From Candidatus Symbiothrix dinenymphae (GTDB taxonomy: Bacteria; Bacteroidota; Bacteroidia; Bacteroidales; Azobacteroidaceae), in the NCBI GenBank assembly GCA_001417715.1, contig BBRT01000095.1, forward strand, positions 1 through 64,000: a DNA stretch of 64,000 bases. The letters are read 5' to 3'. The notes under the pieces were generated by a model that did not search any database, had not been told where the DNA came from, and saw only the letters and a list, made by a program, of their open reading frames with translations. Positions 10,093 to 22,767 of this stretch are shown piece after piece. The translations under genes and the position numbers were made by a program. Every line of letters starts with the position of its first letter. Within the stretch, counting starts at the first letter, position 1.

Positions 10093-12120
10093 TCAATATT
10101 TAGACAGCAACGCCTCTAATTTTCGCATTTCATCCCGATATTGCGCGGCTTGGAGGTAGTCGAGTTTTTTGGCGGCTTCCTGCATCAACTTGCGCGTTTG
10201 GTCGATGGTTTTTTGCAACTGCTTGTCGGTCATGCGGTTTAGGATGGGGTCGGCTGCCATGTCTATGATTGGCTCGTAGTCGGGGTAAGGGAGAGAGCCT
10301 GTTTTTGCGGGTTGTTTGGCGTAGGGGTTGAGCGATGCGCCGCCGTCGCCCGATTTGCGAATTTGCGTTGGTGTGATGTTGTTTTGCTCGTTGTAGAGTA
10401 ATTGTTTTTCGCGTCTGCGGGTGGTTTCGTCCATCGTTTTTTGCATACTTTCGGTAACTTTGTCGGCGTAGAAAATCACTTTGCCGTTGAGGTTGCGGGC
10501 GGCGCGTCCTGCCGTTTGGGTCAGGGAGCGGTGTGAGCGCAAAAAGCCTTCTTTGTCGGCATCGAGGATAGCCACGAGCGACACTTCGGGCAAGTCCAAA
10601 CCCTCGCGCAGGAGGTTTACGCCAATCAGCACATCGAAAACGCCATCGCGGAGTTTGTCCAAAATTTCGATGCGTTCAAGGGTTTCCACATCGGAGTGAA
10701 TATAGGCTGTTTGGATGCCTGAGCGGATGAAATAAGTGTTGAGTTCCTCCGCCATGCGCTTGGTGAGTGTGGTAACGAGGGTGCGTTCCTTTTTTTCGGC
10801 GCGTTGGGCAATTTCTTCCATCAGGTCGTCAATCTGGTTGAGGCTGGGGCGAATTTCTATGACGGGGTCGAGCAGCCCCGTTGGTCGCACCACTTGCTCC
10901 ACCACAATGCCTTCGCTCATCATCAGTTCAAAATCGGCGGGCGTGGCGGAGATAAAAATCTTTTGCGGCGTGATGGATTCAAACTCATCGAACGTCAGCG
11001 GGCGGTTGTCAATCGCGGCGGGCAGTCGAAAGCCGTACTCCACCAGATTGATTTTGCGGGAGTGGTCGCCGCCATACATCGCGCGAATTTGCGGCACAGT
11101 AACGTGGCTTTCGTCAATCACCGTCAGGAAATTCTTGGGGAAATAGTCAATCAGGCAAAATGGGCGCGTTCCGGGCTGGCGCGCATCCAGATAGCGCGAA
11201 TAATTTTCGATTCCCGAACAGTAGCCCAACTCCTTAATCATCTCCACATCGTAGGTAACGCGCTCTTCGAGGCGTTTGGCTTCCAACATTTGCCCGCCAT
11301 CGCGGAAAGCCTGCACCCGCTCGCCCATATCCAGCACAATTTGGTCAATCGCCATGTTGATGCGCTCCTGCGTGGTTACAAACAGTTTGGAGGGAAAAAT
11401 ATTGTACGTCTCAAAAGCCTCAATCCGCAGCCCTGTGTCGGGGTCGAAAGTGTAAATTTCCTCGATTTCATCGCCCCAAAACAAGACGCGCAACGCGATG
11501 TCGCCATACGCAGGAAACACATCGACAGTATCGCCATTCACGCGAAAATTGCCCCGCCCAAATTCCAACTGATTGCGCGAATAAAGCCCCGCCACCAACT
11601 TGCGCAAAAAAATATCGCGCGACAAATTCGCACCTTTACTTATAGTTACCACATTTTCGCGAAAATCTTCGGGATTGCCAATACCGTAGAGGCACGACAC
11701 AGACGACACAATAATCACATCCTGCCGCCCCGAAAGCAAGGAAGAGGTAGCAGCCAACCGCAATTTATCAATTTCCTGATTGATAGACAAATCCTTCTCA
11801 ATATAGGTATTGCTCGCTGGCAGATAGGCTTCCGGCTGATAATAATCGTAATACGACACAAAATATTCCACCGCATTGTGTGGAAAAAACGCCTTAAACT
11901 CGCTGTACAACTGTGCAGCAAGCGTTTTATTGTGGCTGAGCACAAGAGTAGGACGGTTCACCTCCTTAATGACATTGGCAATAGTAAACGTCTTCCCGGA
12001 GCCGGTCACCCCAAGCAAAGTCTGGTAGGGCAGCTCCTGCTCAAGCCCCGCCACCAACTCCTTAATAGCTTGTGGCTGGTCGCCGGTGGGTTTGTAGTCG
12101 GAAACGAGTTCAAATCGCAT
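10093..12120 (-). CDS. uvrB: UvrABC excision repair subunit B
   Basis: 675 residues. UvrB is the damage-verifying helicase-like subunit of nucleotide-excision repair, loaded by UvrA and cut with UvrC. Visible: N-terminal MRFELVSDYKPTGDQPQAI, Walker A GVTGSGKT, the damage-probing beta-hairpin region YYDYYQPEAYLP, helicase motifs including QTAGRAARN, and the C-terminal UVR motif ending LEALLSKY. The longer open frame to 12147 overlaps the promoter box, so 12120 is the start. It reads alone; its 3' end faces the M14 peptidase gene. Confidence 0.96.
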   Translation of the reverse strand: MRFELVSDYKPTGDQPQAIKELVAGLEQELPYQTLLGVTGSGKTFTIANVIKEVNRPTLVLSHNKTLAAQLYSEFKAFFPHNAVEYFVSYYDYYQPEAYLPASNTYIEKDLSINQEIDKLRLAATSSLLSGRQDVIIVSSVSCLYGIGNPEDFRENVVTISKGANLSRDIFLRKLVAGLYSRNQLEFGRGNFRVNGDTVDVFPAYGDIALRVLFWGDEIEEIYTFDPDTGLRIEAFETYNIFPSKLFVTTQERINMAIDQIVLDMGERVQAFRDGGQMLEAKRLEERVTYDVEMIKELGYCSGIENYSRYLDARQPGTRPFCLIDYFPKNFLTVIDESHVTVPQIRAMYGGDHSRKINLVEYGFRLPAAIDNRPLTFDEFESITPQKIFISATPADFELMMSEGIVVEQVVRPTGLLDPVIEIRPSLNQIDDLMEEIAQRAEKKERTLVTTLTKRMAEELNTYFIRSGIQTAYIHSDVETLERIEILDKLRDGVFDVLIGVNLLREGLDLPEVSLVAILDADKEGFLRSHRSLTQTAGRAARNLNGKVIFYADKVTESMQKTMDETTRRREKQLLYNEQNNITPTQIRKSGDGGASLNPYAKQPAKTGSLPYPDYEPIIDMAADPILNRMTDKQLQKTIDQTRKLMQEAAKKLDYLQAAQYRDEMRKLEALLSKY

Positions 12121-12144
12121 TTGTGTTATTTTTTTACAGAGGTG

Positions 12145-12152
12145 CAAAAGTA
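12145..12152 (-). promoter_or_regulatory. -7 box of uvrB
   Basis: TACTTTTG on the minus strand, with TTTG at 12173-12176 (20-nt spacer), 25 nt ahead of the uvrB ATG. No SOS-type operator was recognised. Confidence 0.65.
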
Positions 12153-12215
12153 CAAAAAAACAATGAGTGCGGCAAATTCGTTGTTTTGTTGCTTTGGGCA
12201 GGTGCCTAATATGGT

Positions 12216-13472
12216 TTACAAACCTGTGCCGACAGAAGAAATGCCCTGCAAAATATCCGCTTTCAAATCTTCAATATTCTCCAAACCTACGGAGAGGCGC
12301 AGCATATTGGCGGGGACACACACCAGCTTTTTCAACTCATCGCTCAACGTGCCGTAGATGGTGGATAAGGGGTGGATAATCAGGGACTTGTTGTCGTAGA
12401 TGTTGGTGGCGCGGCGGATGACTTGCAGTTTGTTTATCAGTTTGAAGCAGGCTGCCCGGTCTTCGAGGGCGAATGTCAGCATTGAGCCGGGGTATTCGCC
12501 AAATTGTTCGCAACTTAGTTTGTAGAACGGGTTGGTTGACAAGCCGTTGTAGTTCACATTTTGCACGCCCGGGACGGTTTGCAGGAATTGTGCTAATTGC
12601 TTGCAGGTGTGCGAGGAGCGTTCAAAGCGCAATGCCAATGTTTCCAAGCCAAGACTTTGCAGATGAGCCGTTTGTGGTGCCATGTATGCTCCGATGTTGC
12701 GGGAAATTTCGCCTCTCAGCTTGGTGGTGAAGGCTGTTTTGCCTGCTGTTTTGGAGAGTTCGCCCAAGCGGGGCGATTTTGACCAGTCAAATGTTTGATG
12801 GTCAAGGATTAAGCCGCCTATGCTGGTGGCTCCGCCGGATATGTATTTGGTGCTGGATGCCACTTCGAGGTCTACGCCCAAGCGTTTGCCGTTGAAATGG
12901 GGCCAGGGGACTATTGTGGAATCTGCAATCAGGGGGACGTTTTTTTGGTGCGCCAGTTGCGAAAGTGTCTTTAAGTCAGCCACTTCCATGTGCGGGTTGG
13001 TGATAATTTCTGCGAACACGGCGCAGGTTTTGTCGTCGATGTGTTTGTCCACATCCGCCGGATTTAGCATGTCGCAGAAGCGCACTTCCACGCCAAAGGC
13101 TTTCAAGGTGAAGTAGAACAGCGAAAAAGTGTTGCCAAACAGGTGGGAGGTGGTTACGATGTTGCTGCCTGCAAACGCTATGTTCAGGAAAGTGTTGGAA
13201 ATTGCTGCCATGCCGCTTGATACTGCGAGAACATGCTCTGCACCGCTTATTTCTTTCACGCGTGCCTCAAACGCTTCCACGGTGGGGTTGGAAATGCGCG
13301 AATAGGTGTGCATCCCCGATTTGCCAAGAAATGCCTGCTCCATCGCTTCGGCGGTGTCAAATTCAAATGCTGCACCGGCGTAAATAGGCATTGAGATAGA
13401 GCCATGCGCATCTTTCAGGTGAAAACGCCGGTTCAAAATCGCTGTTGAACAATCTTTTTCTGCTTCTTTCAT
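12216..13472 (-). CDS. PLP-dependent Cys/Met metabolism enzyme
   Basis: 418 residues of the cystathionine gamma-synthase/methionine gamma-lyase/O-acetylhomoserine sulfhydrylase family. The PLP lysine is in [11 protein letters not shown], with the family's GSNIV (cofactor phosphate) and STIVPWPHF segments. The frame is open upstream to 13766, but that stretch overlaps the promoter at 13497-13504 and the divergent leuS start, so MKEAEKD at 13472 is the start. Which reaction it catalyses cannot be decided from sequence alone; an O-acetylhomoserine sulfhydrylase or methionine gamma-lyase role is most likely. No other methionine gene is adjacent. Confidence 0.85.
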   Translation of the reverse strand: MKEAEKDCSTAILNRRFHLKDAHGSISMPIYAGAAFEFDTAEAMEQAFLGKSGMHTYSRISNPTVEAFEARVKEISGAEHVLAVSSGMAAISNTFLNIAFAGSNIVTTSHLFGNTFSLFYFTLKAFGVEVRFCDMLNPADVDKHIDDKTCAVFAEIITNPHMEVADLKTLSQLAHQKNVPLIADSTIVPWPHFNGKRLGVDLEVASSTKYISGGATSIGGLILDHQTFDWSKSPRLGELSKTAGKTAFTTKLRGEISRNIGAYMAPQTAHLQSLGLETLALRFERSSHTCKQLAQFLQTVPGVQNVNYNGLSTNPFYKLSCEQFGEYPGSMLTFALEDRAACFKLINKLQVIRRATNIYDNKSLIIHPLSTIYGTLSDELKKLVCVPANMLRLSVGLENIEDLKADILQGISSVGTGL

Positions 13473-13496
13473 TGTTGTATAATTTCTTATGAGCGA

Positions 13497-13504
13497 CAAA
13501 GGTA
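13497..13504 (-). promoter_or_regulatory. -7 box of the Cys/Met enzyme gene
   Basis: TACCTTTG on the minus strand, 24 nt before the ATG at 13472. It diverges from the box at 13546-13553, so the two promoters sit back to back within 60 nt. Confidence 0.65.
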
Positions 13505-13545
13505 CAATTTTTTTGAGAAAAAATGCGTTATTCCTGAAAAATCTG

Positions 13546-13553
13546 TACCTTTG
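13546..13553 (+). promoter_or_regulatory. -7 box of the truncated leuS
   Basis: TACCTTTG followed by TGC, about 10 nt before the ATG at 13563 and 22 nt before a second in-frame ATG at 13575. A good -33 element is not obvious. The box shows that the truncated gene has its own expression signal. Confidence 0.55.
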
Positions 13554-13562
13554 TGCCCGAAA

Positions 13563-14792
13563 ATGGACAAAATTATGGATAATAAGAAGACAACTAACGA
13601 GTATCCGCTCGAATTGGCTACCATGCCGGGGTTTGCCGGCTCTTCGGCGTATTATCTGCGCTACGAAGACCCTAACAATGCTAACGAGTTGGTATCCAAG
13701 GCTGCCAACGACTATTGGCGCAATGTCGATTTGTATATCGGCGGAACAGAACACGCGACAGGGCACTTGATTTACAGCCGCTTCTGGAACAAGTTTTTGT
13801 TCGATTTGGGGCTTATCGCGGAGGACGAGCCGTTCAAAAAACTCATCAACCAGGGCATGATTCAGGGGCGTTCAAACTTTGTGTATCGCGTGAAAGCCCC
13901 TCTTAATCCCCCCAAAGGGAGGACACCCCACCCTACGTTTGTTTCGCATGGCTTGAAAGACAAATACGATGTCACGCCGATTCATGTGGACATAAATATC
14001 GTGAGTAACGATATTTTGGATATGGAGGCGTTTAAAAATTGGATGCCGGAATACAAAGATGCGGAATTTATTCTCGAAGCCGGCATGTATATTTGCGGCT
14101 GGGCGGCCGAAAAAATGTCGAAATCGATGTTCAATGTGGTGAATCCCGATGATGTGGTGGAAAAATTTGGAGCGGACACATTGCGTTTGTACGAGATGTT
14201 TCTCGGACCGTTGGAACAGTCCAAACCTTGGGATACAAATGGTATAGACGGCGTTTCGCGGTTTTTGCGCAAACTCTGGAATTTGTTTTTTGAAGGCGAT
14301 AAATTCGTTGTCTCCGAAGAGCAACCGACTGCCGAGGAGTTGAAATCCATCCACAAACTCATCAAAAAAGTGGGGCAGGACATTGAAAATTTCTCGTTCA
14401 ACACCTCTGTGGCGGCATTCATGATTTGCGTGAACGAACTGACGGCGTTGAAATGCAACAAACATACGATATTGAGCAACTTGGTGATTGCTTTGGCACC
14501 GTTTGCACCGCACATAACCGAAGAACTGTGGCACCGGTTGGGCAACACAACCACCGTATGCGATGCCCGGTTCCCCGATTTCAACGATGAATATCTGAAA
14601 GAAAGTGCAGTAAAATACACCATCTCGTTCAATGGCAAAGCCCGTTTCACCATGGATTTCCCGATTGACACCCCGGAGGTAGAGGTAGAAACAAAAGTAT
14701 TGGCATACGAACAGTCACAAAAATGGCTGGAAGACAAAACCCCAACAAAAGTGATAATAATCCCCAACAAAGTAGTAAACGTCGTTTTTTAG
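13563..14792 (+). CDS. leuS: Leucyl-tRNA synthetase, C-terminal half only
   Basis: About 409 residues aligned by eye to the C-terminal part of Bacteroidales Leu[31 protein letters not shown], the KMSKS loop ([15 protein letters not shown]), [14 protein letters not shown] and the anticodon-binding domain ending in VNVVF. The N-terminal half with the HIGH motif and the CP1 editing domain is absent; upstream is only a promoter and a divergent gene. The usual protein is over 900 residues. It may be a fragment, a duplicate C-terminal half, or the beta part of a split LeuRS as known from Aquifex. A Pro-rich insertion (PLNPPKGR) comes from a repeat at 13897-13932. The next gene starts 2 nt after the stop. 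Confidence 0.85.
   Translation: MDKIMDNKKTTNEYPLELATMPGFAGSSAYYLRYEDPNNANELVSKAANDYWRNVDLYIGGTEHATGHLIYSRFWNKFLFDLGLIAEDEPFKKLINQGMIQGRSNFVYRVKAPLNPPKGRTPHPTFVSHGLKDKYDVTPIHVDINIVSNDILDMEAFKNWMPEYKDAEFILEAGMYICGWAAEKMSKSMFNVVNPDDVVEKFGADTLRLYEMFLGPLEQSKPWDTNGIDGVSRFLRKLWNLFFEGDKFVVSEEQPTAEELKSIHKLIKKVGQDIENFSFNTSVAAFMICVNELTALKCNKHTILSNLVIALAPFAPHITEELWHRLGNTTTVCDARFPDFNDEYLKESAVKYTISFNGKARFTMDFPIDTPEVEVETKVLAYEQSQKWLEDKTPTKVIIIPNKVVNVVF
13897..13932. repeat. Proline/glycine-coding repeat inside leuS
   Basis: A C-rich/G-rich stretch (AATCCCCCCAAAGGGAGG core) read in frame as [12 protein letters not shown]. It interrupts the otherwise conserved LeuRS segment between FVYRV and FVSHGLKD. The same type of repeat lies twice in the restriction-methyltransferase gene at 46.6-50.3 kb. 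Confidence 0.6.
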
Positions 14793-14794
14793 TT

Positions 14795-15412
14795 ATGACA
14801 GGTATAAAAAACATTGTATTTGATTTAGGCGGTGTGCTAATCACCTTAGACAGAGCGCGTTCGGTGCGCCGGTTTATTGAACTTGGGCTGAAAAATGCTG
14901 AAGATTTATTGGATGCTTATCATCAGAAGGGACTCTTTTTGAACTTGGAGGAGGGGTTGCTTTCAGCCGCTGAATTTCATGATGCAGTTCGGGCGGAAGC
15001 CGGCACATACATTTCAGACGAGGATATTGATTGGGCGTGGCGCGGTTTTCTGGTGGAGTTGCCGGTCTATAAGTTGAAGATGCTGGAGGACTTGCGCGCC
15101 CGTGGCTACAATCTGTATTTGTTGAGCAACACCAATCCGTTTGTGATGGATTGGGCAGATTCGCCTGATTTGTCATCGGAGGGCAAGCCGCTTTCGGCGT
15201 ATTTCGACAAATTTTACCTCTCCTACAAGATGAAGTGCGTGAAGCCCCACCGCATCATCTTCGACAAAATGATAGCCGATTCGGGACTGGTGCCTTCGGA
15301 AACCCTGTTTATAGACGACGGTGCAGCCAATGTAGAGATGGGCAAATCGCTGGGATTCAAGACGTTTCAGCCCCAAAACGGGGAAGATTTTCGGGCGATA
15401 TTCAGCAACTAA
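14795..15412 (+). CDS. HAD-family phosphatase (YihX-like)
   Basis: 205 residues. HAD motifs: the nucleophile segment FDLGGV (the first Asp conserved; the second acid of the usual DxD is replaced, as in the YihX/epoxide-hydrolase-N branch), LSNT for motif II, the lysine in KCVKPH for motif III, and FIDDGAANV for motif IV. A helical cap is inserted after motif I. It is likely a sugar- or nucleotide-phosphate phosphatase. The ATG at 14795 is 2 nt after the leuS stop, so the two are co-transcribed; the longer frame upstream overlaps leuS and is not used. Its 3' end overlaps nadC by 4 nt, tail to tail. Confidence 0.8.
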   Translation: MTGIKNIVFDLGGVLITLDRARSVRRFIELGLKNAEDLLDAYHQKGLFLNLEEGLLSAAEFHDAVRAEAGTYISDEDIDWAWRGFLVELPVYKLKMLEDLRARGYNLYLLSNTNPFVMDWADSPDLSSEGKPLSAYFDKFYLSYKMKCVKPHRIIFDKMIADSGLVPSETLFIDDGAANVEMGKSLGFKTFQPQNGEDFRAIFSN

Positions 15413-16254
15413 AATTTGCTTTTCAAACTCATGTCGAGGCTTTTCACCGAGTGGGTGAGTGCGCCCACGGAGATGTAATCGACCCCCGTTTCGGCATAAT
15501 CGCGCAGGGTGTCGTAGGTGATGCCGCCGGACGACTCTGTTTCGTACTGCCCGTTCACTGTTTTGACTGCCTTGCGGGTGTCGTCCACATTGAAATTGTC
15601 CAGCATGATGCGGTCGATGCCGCCTACTCGGAGTGCTTCGTTCAACTCGTCAAAATTGCGCACCTCAATTTCTATGGGGAGGTTTTTGCCGTGCTCTTGG
15701 CAGTATTGTTTTGCGCGCACAATGGCGTTTTCGATGCCTCCGGCGAAGTCCACATGATTGTCTTTCAGCAAAATCATATCGAACAGCCCGATGCGGTGAT
15801 TGGTGCCGCCGCCAATTTTCACGGCTTCCTTTTCCAGCATTCGCAAGCCCGGAGTGGTCTTTCGCGTATCTAAAACGCGCGTGTGGGTGCCTTCCAACCG
15901 CTTGACATAGCGGCGCGTTGTTGTAGCAATGCCGCTCATCCGCTGCATCACATTCAGCACCAAACGCTCGGTCTGCAGCAGCGATTGCACGCGCCCCTCC
16001 ACCGTGAATGCCACATCGCCCACTTTCACCTCTGTGCCGTCATGGATAAGCACATTGATTTTCAAGTCGGGGTCGAACGTGTGAAAAATCTGCTCGGCAA
16101 CAGCCACGCCCGCCAACACACCCGCCTCTTTGATAAGCAGTTGCACCGTTCCCATCGCATCCGCCGGAATAGACGACAGCGTAGTGTGGTCGCCATCGCC
16201 CACATCCTCCTTGAAAGCCAGACGAATAAGCTCGTCAATAAGTTCATGTTTCAT
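15409..16254 (-). CDS. nadC: Nicotinate-nucleotide pyrophosphorylase (quinolinate PRTase)
   Basis: 281 residues, the normal length. It converts quinolinate and PRPP to nicotinate mononucleotide in de novo NAD synthesis. Family markers: EDVGDGDHT near the N-terminus, LVLNVMQRMSGIAT, DTRKTTPG, KIGGGTNHR, LLKDNH and the C-terminal SVGALTHS. The start at 16254 (MKHELIDEL) follows the promoter at 16278-16285. nadA and nadB are not adjacent. Confidence 0.95.
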   Translation of the reverse strand: MKHELIDELIRLAFKEDVGDGDHTTLSSIPADAMGTVQLLIKEAGVLAGVAVAEQIFHTFDPDLKINVLIHDGTEVKVGDVAFTVEGRVQSLLQTERLVLNVMQRMSGIATTTRRYVKRLEGTHTRVLDTRKTTPGLRMLEKEAVKIGGGTNHRIGLFDMILLKDNHVDFAGGIENAIVRAKQYCQEHGKNLPIEIEVRNFDELNEALRVGGIDRIMLDNFNVDDTRKAVKTVNGQYETESSGGITYDTLRDYAETGVDYISVGALTHSVKSLDMSLKSKF

Positions 16255-16277
16255 AATCTCATACTGTTTATGCGGTG

Positions 16278-16285
16278 CAAAGGTA
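16278..16285 (-). promoter_or_regulatory. -7 box of nadC
   Basis: TACCTTTG on the minus strand, 23 nt ahead of the nadC ATG. It shares a 143-nt intergenic region with the gyrB promoter. Confidence 0.65.
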
Positions 16286-16334
16286 GCGAAAAAAGAATGA
16301 AACGGGAAACGGAAACGGCGGGGCAAACATTTAG

Positions 16335-19770
<3,436 letters not shown>

Positions 19771-19813
19771 TTTGCCGCGCTGACTGACTTGCTGCTATTC
19801 AAAAAAAATGTTT

Positions 19814-19821
19814 TACCTTTG
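19814..19821 (+). promoter_or_regulatory. -7 box of the BACON/SUMF1 lipoprotein gene
   Basis: TACCTTTG followed by CAC, 21 nt before the ATG at 19843, in the short gap after cls. Confidence 0.65.
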
Positions 19822-19842
19822 CACTCAAATTAAAATAACAAT

Positions 19843-21048
19843 ATGAAAAAAAGGAGAAATCTCGCTGCTATGGCACTCGCAGCAGGAATGATGATGATGA
19901 CGGGCTGCGAAACATCGTATGAAACGCCCGTAATTTCGGTGAACAAGACAGTGATTGAGGCAGTTGCTTCTGGTAGTACTTATTACATTACTGTAACGAG
20001 TAACAATGCGTGGACTGTGGATAATATAACCCTAATTCCCGAATGGTGCGTGGTAGACCCCACTTCCGGTTCCGGTGATGGGACAATTGCGGTGTCTGTG
20101 AAAAAAAACGAAGACACAAACCCGCGTGCTACCTCCATAAACATCACTTCAGGGTCTGCTACTGCACAAGTAACTGTTAATCAAGAAACGGCAAGCACGC
20201 GTTCGTATATATCTGCCATCGCTCCGGCTCACGAATATCCCATTACCGTAGGTTGGGATTCCATACCGGATGCCCCGTGGACAGCTGTGGTGACGGAAGG
20301 AGGTGGCTGGTGCCACCTAAGCTCTACTTCCGGCACGGGATATGACACAATTGTTGTATCTGTGGATGAAAATTCAACAGCAGCTCCCCGTGTGGCAGTT
20401 ATAATTACAAAGAGTCGCGAACTGCCTCAACGACAGATAACTGTTACGCAACGTCCCTTGCCAACTGCTATGCCTCCTACTTTCGACATGGTGGACGTAG
20501 CTGCTTTCAAAATAGGCAAATATGAAGTTACAGAGGGTCTATGGAAAGCCGTGATGGAAAGCAATCCGTCGCAGAATGTCAAAGGCGACAACTTCCCGGT
20601 GGAAAATGTCAGTTGGGACGACATCCAAATGTTTCTCAAAGTGCTCAACGCGAAAACAGGTAAAGCCTATCGCCTGCCCACAGAAGCCGAATGGGAATAT
20701 GCCGCTAAGGGTGGACAAAACCATAAATACAGTGGCAGCAACACGGTTGGTGATGTAGCATGGTATTCCGAAAATAGTGGTATGGAGAAGCACGAAGTTG
20801 GAAAGAAAACAGCGAACGCATTGGGAATTCATGATATGAGCGGCAATGTTTGGGAGTGGTGCAGCGATGATTGGTACAATAGCAGCGCCCATCCGACGAC
20901 CCCTCCGGCAGGTTATGTAAATGGTACATACCATGTATACCGCGGCGGCAGCTGGTTTGGTGCTGAGAGTGCCTGTGAAGTATCGGATAGACCCGGCACA
21001 CAGTCCACACGCCGCGCAGAGTATTTAGGCTTCCGCTTGGCGTTGTGA
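19843..21048 (+). CDS. Lipoprotein with BACON repeats and SUMF1 domain
   Basis: 401 residues. The N-terminus is a lipoprotein signal ending MMMMTGC (Cys22). Residues about 30-105 and 110-205 are two BACON-type beta-sandwich domains (SNNAWTV...WCVVDPTSGSGDGTIAVSV; APWTAV...WCHLSSTSGTGYDTIVVSV), usually carbohydrate- or mucin-associated in Bacteroidetes. Residues 220-401 are a SUMF1/formylglycine-enzyme-like fold (GKYEVTEGLWKAVM, PVENVSWDDI, YRLPTEAEWEYAAKG, YRGGSW, GFRLAL). Only one Cys lies where the enzyme family needs its redox pair (SACEVSDR), so this is probably a non-catalytic, binding version. It is likely surface-exposed. Confidence 0.85.
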   Translation: MKKRRNLAAMALAAGMMMMTGCETSYETPVISVNKTVIEAVASGSTYYITVTSNNAWTVDNITLIPEWCVVDPTSGSGDGTIAVSVKKNEDTNPRATSINITSGSATAQVTVNQETASTRSYISAIAPAHEYPITVGWDSIPDAPWTAVVTEGGGWCHLSSTSGTGYDTIVVSVDENSTAAPRVAVIITKSRELPQRQITVTQRPLPTAMPPTFDMVDVAAFKIGKYEVTEGLWKAVMESNPSQNVKGDNFPVENVSWDDIQMFLKVLNAKTGKAYRLPTEAEWEYAAKGGQNHKYSGSNTVGDVAWYSENSGMEKHEVGKKTANALGIHDMSGNVWEWCSDDWYNSSAHPTTPPAGYVNGTYHVYRGGSWFGAESACEVSDRPGTQSTRRAEYLGFRLAL

Positions 21049-21112
21049 GAGCATCTCAAAAAATCACCTGAAAATGTTAAATTTTAGAAGAAATTTCAAG
21101 AAAAGCATTGAG

Positions 21113-21240
21113 GCTAAATCTTTTTTTCAGGTGCTATTATTTCGCAAACGGTGTTTTATCCCGTAGGGATTATAGCTCGGTAGAAATGGAATGCCTCCCC
21201 CATTCCTGCATCCCGTAGGGTAGGGTGTTCAAACCGTTCT
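21113..21240. repeat. Dispersed CCCGTAGGG repeat, left of transposase gene
   Basis: Contains ATCCCGTAGGGAT palindromes and the phrase TATAGCTCGGTAGAAA. The part from 21115 to about 21169 is nearly identical, in reverse complement, to 58675-58736, and 21153-21220 resembles 58504-58572 directly. The rest of 21049-21112 is AT-rich with nothing recognised. Confidence 0.75.
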
Positions 21241-21249
21241 CCATTTTTC

Positions 21250-22689
21250 CTACGAAGCCAACAGCGTTTTTCTTCTTTTAACTGTCTGGTTTTCAGTCAG
21301 ATTTTCTTCTTGCCATGTATCTACATCTTTCAGCAAAACGTTTTCTAAGGTGCTCTTGAAGTTGATGCTGGACATGCCGGTCTTCGCATCTATTTTTGTT
21401 CGAAGTGGCACTATAAAAACCAGCTTGGTAATCCCATTCAATGAATTAGGCGACTTGCGAGCTTTGAAATCGCCAAAAAGTGATTCGATAATATCGGAGG
21501 AAACACTCCACACCGTTTTTTCGTCCGTCAACTTGCCTTTTTCCTCGTTGAGATAGTCCATACAGGCTTGGGCTACTGCGGCCACTCTTTGGCATGGACA
21601 GAGCAGTAATGGCTCCATTTTCGCAAGGCAGAGCATGATGTTTTCGTGTGATAATCCTTTGTTCTTTAATGTTTTAGATATGCTGTTAATGGCTTCAAAA
21701 AGGATGTTTAGCTCGGTGATGATTGAAACGTGCTTAAAGAGAAATTTGAATGTTTTTTTCTCTCCCGCTGTCAGTCGGGGAAATGCGGAGAGCATCTTTT
21801 TTGCCCAATCGGTACTCGCGGAAAGATTCATAAAACGGGCAATTGTTCGTTGTTTGGGTGGCAGCAAGTAGCCTACCGGACGCATTATCTCCCGAAATTT
21901 TACCTTGCCTATCGCTTTGGTGAAAGCTTGGAAAGCGTCTACTTTTTTATAAACTCGCTCAACGCACAGGGCTAATGTGTGCCCCACATCGCGCAAATGT
22001 GTGTATCCTTTATCCTTCACGGCTTTGGCGATGGTGCCGGCATTATCACTGACGAGGTAGACAGGCGGTGCCTTCATCTTTTTTTCCGTCTTGTCCAATA
22101 CTTTCGTAATACTTGCACTGTTCCAACTCTTTCCTACGCTTATATCCAATACATTTACATCATTGAATGTCAGTGCTTTTTCTCCTATTTTGCCTGCCGG
22201 AACACCTAACGTGAGAAACATTTTCTCACTGGCAATCATCATGCTTTCATCCAATATTTCAGCATATCCCTCTTCATATTCCTCCGATTTGGATTCCTTG
22301 TAAATAGAATAACCGCTCTTTTCAACCCAATTCTTGATGCTGGTGTAGCTGGGTATGTCGGGCAGGTTCCATTCAAAACGTGCATTGAGATAAATGAGCA
22401 TTTTTCTCGTGGTTCTAAGTCCCAGGTGACAATGAACATACATTTCGACACACAATGAAACCAGCATGTCTGTATAGCCGTGTCGTGCAATGAGCTCGTG
22501 AGAATAATCAGCAAAGCTCCGCTTTTTTTTAACACATTCAGCTTTCAGTTGTGCTGATAACACTTTGCTCTTACTCTTGTGCAAATCCCTGCTCTTGGCA
22601 AGGTCTTTGTTTTTCTGCTTCTCTTCCCGCAACTCTTGACGGCAGGATTGCAACTCTCTCTCTAATTTTTCTTCGCGCTTCGTTTTCAT
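21250..22689 (-). CDS. DDE transposase-like protein
   Basis: 479 residues. The N-terminal ~50 residues are a charged coiled coil; the core has a plausible DDE triad: D147 (EILDES), D215 (YLVSDNAG) and E402 (DIIESLFGDFK). HLRDVGHTLALCVER resembles the conserved core of a transposase family common in Bacteroidetes genomes, which I cannot name exactly. The gene is intact. No terminal inverted repeats could be matched directly around it, but both sides carry dispersed palindromic repeats that also occur together at 58.4-59.05 kb without the gene. It may be an insertion sequence whose ends are unclear or a solo gene that landed in a repeat field. Confidence 0.7.
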   Translation of the reverse strand: MKTKREEKLERELQSCRQELREEKQKNKDLAKSRDLHKSKSKVLSAQLKAECVKKKRSFADYSHELIARHGYTDMLVSLCVEMYVHCHLGLRTTRKMLIYLNARFEWNLPDIPSYTSIKNWVEKSGYSIYKESKSEEYEEGYAEILDESMMIASEKMFLTLGVPAGKIGEKALTFNDVNVLDISVGKSWNSASITKVLDKTEKKMKAPPVYLVSDNAGTIAKAVKDKGYTHLRDVGHTLALCVERVYKKVDAFQAFTKAIGKVKFREIMRPVGYLLPPKQRTIARFMNLSASTDWAKKMLSAFPRLTAGEKKTFKFLFKHVSIITELNILFEAINSISKTLKNKGLSHENIMLCLAKMEPLLLCPCQRVAAVAQACMDYLNEEKGKLTDEKTVWSVSSDIIESLFGDFKARKSPNSLNGITKLVFIVPLRTKIDAKTGMSSINFKSTLENVLLKDVDTWQEENLTENQTVKRRKTLLAS

Positions 22690-22720
22690 AAATTGCTATT
22701 ATTTAATTGTTTATAAGGCG

Positions 22721-22728
22721 CAAAGGTA
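22721..22728 (-). promoter_or_regulatory. -7 box of the transposase-like gene
   Basis: TACCTTTG on the minus strand, 31 nt ahead of the ATG at 22689, so the gene has a host-type promoter. Confidence 0.6.
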
Positions 22729-22767
22729 GTGCTTTTTGATGAGTTTTGCAAATCCGTTTGAACACCC

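Noticed and set aside
10804-12357. 517-codon open frame on the plus strand opposite uvrB
   Set aside because: It is antisense to a fully conserved uvrB, has no motif or promoter, and reflects codon composition.
13563-14792. Valyl- or isoleucyl-tRNA synthetase fragment
   Set aside because: The [11 protein letters not shown] and [14 protein letters not shown] segments match LeuRS of Bacteroidales far better.
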